From the NCBI GenBank assembly GCA_014323835.1, contig JACONH010000002.1:1-59238 (forward strand): DNA of 59,238 bases, written 5' to 3'. The first letter of the stretch is position 1. Each line of letters opens with the position of its first letter. Below the pieces are notes generated by a model that was not told where the DNA came from, did not search any database, and was given only the letters and a program-made list of their open reading frames with translations. Positions 55,254 to 59,238 of this stretch are shown here, piece by piece. Origin of the DNA: Alphaproteobacteria bacterium GM202ARS2. Lineage in GTDB: Bacteria; Pseudomonadota; Alphaproteobacteria; GM7ARS4. The position numbers were made by a program, and so were the translations under genes.

Positions 55254-55529
55254 CAGGGCTCGAACCTGGGACCCGCTGATTACGTACCACTACGGCTTGC
55301 GCCGCCCTTGCCCCTGAGGTTTGTGGTCTGGACTATCCCATCACCGTGCACGTCTGTCGTGTTTAGGTGGGTGCCGTCTAGTCTCTACACCTTCCACATT
55401 TCTGTGGCTTGGCTCGGGATTGCCATTTTTTTTAGGTTTCCCCGACTTTGACACCTTTTCAACGGTGCGTTTCCGCGCCGATGCTCCCACTTTGAGAGTC
55501 AGCTGCTCTACCAACTGAGCTATGCGCCC
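55245..55529 (-). tRNA. tRNA-Lys (anticodon CUU) interrupted by a group I intron
   Basis: Exon 1 (55529-55495, 35 nt) gives the acceptor strand GGGCGCA, the D arm and anticodon stem GCTGA plus CTCT. Exon 2 (55282-55245, 38 nt) gives TAA, TCAGC, variable GGGTC, T arm CCAGG-TTCGAGC-CCTGG, acceptor TGCGCTC and discriminator A. Joined, the loop is CTCTTAA with anticodon CTT, and all four stems pair, the acceptor with one G-T. The 212-nt gap falls between anticodon positions 35 and 36. CCA is not encoded. Without splicing the tRNA could not form a normal anticodon loop. Confidence 0.93.
55283..55494 (-). other. Minimal group I self-splicing intron (212 nt, no ORF)
   Basis: Read on the minus strand, the core elements appear in order. 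P1 pairs exon CUCU with GGAG, with U.G at the 5' splice site. P2 is CGGcGCG capped by GAAA. P3 is GGUGUC/GGCACC. P4 is UCGGG/CCCGA, with the P-Q type segment GGCAAUCCCGAGCC. P6 ends in CCACA-GAAA-UGUGG. P7 is GACUA/UAGUC, in the R-S segments AGAGACUAGACGG and GGGAUAGUCC. P8 is CACC/GGUG with inner CACG/CGUG. P9 is ACCAC/GUGGU, enclosing CGGC-GCAA-GCCG. The intron ends in G. It most resembles the compact tRNA introns of the IC3 class. No endonuclease gene fits within it. Confidence 0.92.
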
Positions 55530-55601
55530 TTCGCACCCACCCTGTATCTGTTGAGATTAGCACGTAAAATTCCCATAGGCAAGTTCTGCTGCGTGTGGCT
55601 C

Positions 55602-56669
<1,068 letters not shown>

Positions 56670-58253
56670 CTAGATGCCGCCTACGGCACCTATTGGCGAT
56701 GTTTTCTGCGTGAGACGCGCCGAGTCTACGGATGCAAGCTTGTTCAAGGCGTGAATATAGGCTCGGGCTGAGGCGTGCACAGTATCGGTGTGTGCCGATT
56801 GTCCTACCACCTCGACGCCGTCTTGTTGTAAGCGCACTGTCACTTCGGCTTGCGCATCGGTGCCGCCGCTGATGGCTTTCACCTGATACAGCTGCAAGCT
56901 TGCCTGATGAGGAATCAGCGTGTGGATAGCCTTGAACAAGCCATCGATGACGCCTTGCGATGTTGCTTGCGCGCTTTTTTCTTGCTCGTTGTCTTTAATA
57001 GCAACCCGCACTGTGTAGCCTTTGTCGTCCTGATACTGAATATGCAACGAAAGCAACTGCCGTTGCTGTTGACGGCGGGTTACCGTCTCGTCCACAAGGG
57101 CAAGGATGTCTTCTTCGAAGATGTCTTTTTTGTAATCGGCAAGATCCTTAAAGCGTTTGAACGCCTCTTCGATGTGTGCAGGCGTGATAGCATCGAATCC
57201 CAGCTCGTGCAGCTTATTGACGAAGGCATGTCGCCCCGAGTGCTTACCCAGAACAATGACGGATTGGTGGCGTCCCACCGATTCGGGAGTCATAATCTCG
57301 TAGGTGTTGCTATGTTTCAGCATGCCGTCTTGGTGGATGCCCGCTTCATGCGAGAAGGCATTTTGACCAACAATGGCTTTGTTCGGTTGCACGGAAAAGC
57401 CCGTGACCGTCGACACAAGGTGCGAAGCCCTTGTCAGATAGGTGGTATCGATAGCGGTGCGGTAGGGCAACGTGTCATTGCGGGTTACACAAGCCATCAC
57501 CACCTCTTCGAGAGCCGCGTTGCCGGCTCGCTCGCCAATGCCGTTAATGGTGCACTCAATTTGGCGCGCCCCAGCATCGACTGCTGCCAGCGAGTTGGCA
57601 ACCGCAAGGCCCAAGTCGTTGTGACAATGACAAGAAAAAACCGCTTTGTCGGCACCACGGACATTCTCTCGAATCATGCGGATAAGAGCAGAAAACTCGG
57701 ACGGAGTCGAATAGCCGACAGTGTCGGGTATATTGATGGTTGTCGCACCGGCTTTGATGGCAGCCTCGATGCAGCGACAGAGAAAATCATGCTCGCTACG
57801 CGTAGCATCCTCTGGCGACCATTCCACATCATCGGTCAAGTTGCGAGCGAGGGTAACGCTATGGATGACGGCGTCATAGACATCTTCGGGGGTCATACGC
57901 AGCTTATACTTCATGTGCAGAGGGCTTGTAGAAATGAACGTGTGGATACGCTTTCTTTTTGCGGCAGCAAGGGCTTCGCCGGCGGCGCGGATGTCGCTGT
58001 CGTGGGCACGGGCGAGCCCACACACAGTGCTATTTTTGACGCTCTGGGCGATACGTTTGACTGCCTGAAAGTCACCTTTCGAGGCAGCAGGAAAGCCAGC
58101 CTCGATGATATCGACGTGCATCGCCTCTAACAGCAAGGCGACCTTGTGTTTTTCTTCCAGAGTCATCGACGCGCCGGGCGATTGCTCGCCGTCACGCAGC
58201 GTTGTATCGAAGATAACAATAGACGCCTGCTTTCGGGCGGTTTTTGTGTTCAT
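56670..58253 (-). CDS. leuA: 2-isopropylmalate synthase
   Basis: LeuA condenses acetyl-CoA and 2-oxoisovalerate, the committing step of leucine synthesis. The 527 residues show the HMGL-like signature [16 protein letters not shown] (about 14-29), the metal and substrate segments [23 protein letters not shown] (broken across the barrel) and [17 protein letters not shown], the HEAGIHQDG motif, and a C-terminal allosteric leucine-binding domain (about 395-510). It lies downstream of ilvC on the same strand with a 66-base gap, and GAGGA lies before its ATG. Confidence 0.95.
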   Translation of the reverse strand: MNTKTARKQASIVIFDTTLRDGEQSPGASMTLEEKHKVALLLEAMHVDIIEAGFPAASKGDFQAVKRIAQSVKNSTVCGLARAHDSDIRAAGEALAAAKRKRIHTFISTSPLHMKYKLRMTPEDVYDAVIHSVTLARNLTDDVEWSPEDATRSEHDFLCRCIEAAIKAGATTINIPDTVGYSTPSEFSALIRMIRENVRGADKAVFSCHCHNDLGLAVANSLAAVDAGARQIECTINGIGERAGNAALEEVVMACVTRNDTLPYRTAIDTTYLTRASHLVSTVTGFSVQPNKAIVGQNAFSHEAGIHQDGMLKHSNTYEIMTPESVGRHQSVIVLGKHSGRHAFVNKLHELGFDAITPAHIEEAFKRFKDLADYKKDIFEEDILALVDETVTRRQQQRQLLSLHIQYQDDKGYTVRVAIKDNEQEKSAQATSQGVIDGLFKAIHTLIPHQASLQLYQVKAISGGTDAQAEVTVRLQQDGVEVVGQSAHTDTVHASARAYIHALNKLASVDSARLTQKTSPIGAVGGI

Positions 58254-58319
58254 GGCACAGATGTCCTCGTCGGTGTGTCGGTCTCTAGTATATAGTGCGG
58301 TGTGGGTGTTTTGCCCATA

Positions 58320-59238
<919 letters not shown>

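Noticed and set aside
55321..55518. A 65-residue plus-strand frame across the tRNA-Lys intron, considered as a possible intron-encoded protein
   Set aside because: It is on the opposite strand to the intron, shows no LAGLIDADG, GIY-YIG or HNH motif, and is explained by conserved intron RNA structure.

Overview
The window looks like a compact alphaproteobacterial chromosome. The evidence is an F1-only ATP synthase operon (atpHAGDC, no F0 genes), alphaproteobacterial-type AddAB, a trpF-trpB-trpA-accD-folC operon, a GCS2-type glutamate-cysteine ligase, a GTTC-N7-GTTC-like SOS box before lexA, and a Lys tRNA body of alphaproteobacterial type. Genus cannot be read from the sequence. The biosynthetic content (Trp, Leu, Ile/Val, pyrimidines, purines, CoA, LPS, glutathione) argues against an extremely reduced parasite.

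Layout. 1-1079: tail of a probable outer-membrane barrel, cyaY and a lipoprotein. 1249-5976: atpHAGDC with an unusually short epsilon. 6012-12785: addB-addA-trxA. 12762-17713 (minus): trpF-trpB-trpA-accD-folC. 17932-19563: a MarR-like regulator and a sulfotransferase-like gene, with four parS (ParB-binding) sites around the latter. 19564-22806: cysQ, tsaC and an FAD-linked D-2-hydroxyacid dehydrogenase. 22787-26608 (minus): ppc and ubiA. 26721-30945: an AT-richer pair (HD phosphohydrolase plus YwgA-like protein), tRNA-His and a 595-residue orphan. 30938-36634: queF, coaBC, an Rrf2 regulator, lexA, purD and xseA. 36621-43079: an M23 lipoprotein, then a lipid A/LPS block (lpxL-type acyltransferase, lpxK, waaA, msbA) and a CBS protein. 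43222-50234: pyrB, a pyrC homologue without its HxH metal motif, plsY, dprA, topA and rpmG. 50240-54590: tRNA-Ser, a tandem double-barrel outer-membrane protein, rsmE, gshA and chorismate mutase. 54569-59238 (minus): an MT-A70 methyltransferase, an intron-containing tRNA-Lys, mreB, leuA and partial ilvC.

The most striking element is at 55245-55529 on the minus strand. A tRNA-Lys(CUU) gene is interrupted inside its anticodon by a 212-nt sequence that folds as a complete minimal group I intron: P1, P2, P3, P4, P6, P7, P8 and P9 can all be paired by eye, and it ends in G. It has no homing endonuclease. A roughly 29-bp tandem repeat abuts the tRNA 3' end.

Other points are the parS cluster, which suggests proximity to the replication origin, a 9-bp GGAGGGC-type minisatellite inside three unrelated genes in different frames, and the near-universal tail-to-tail overlap of convergent genes. 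Coding density is very high. The only stretch over 300 bases without a protein gene (55178-55601) holds the intron-containing tRNA.
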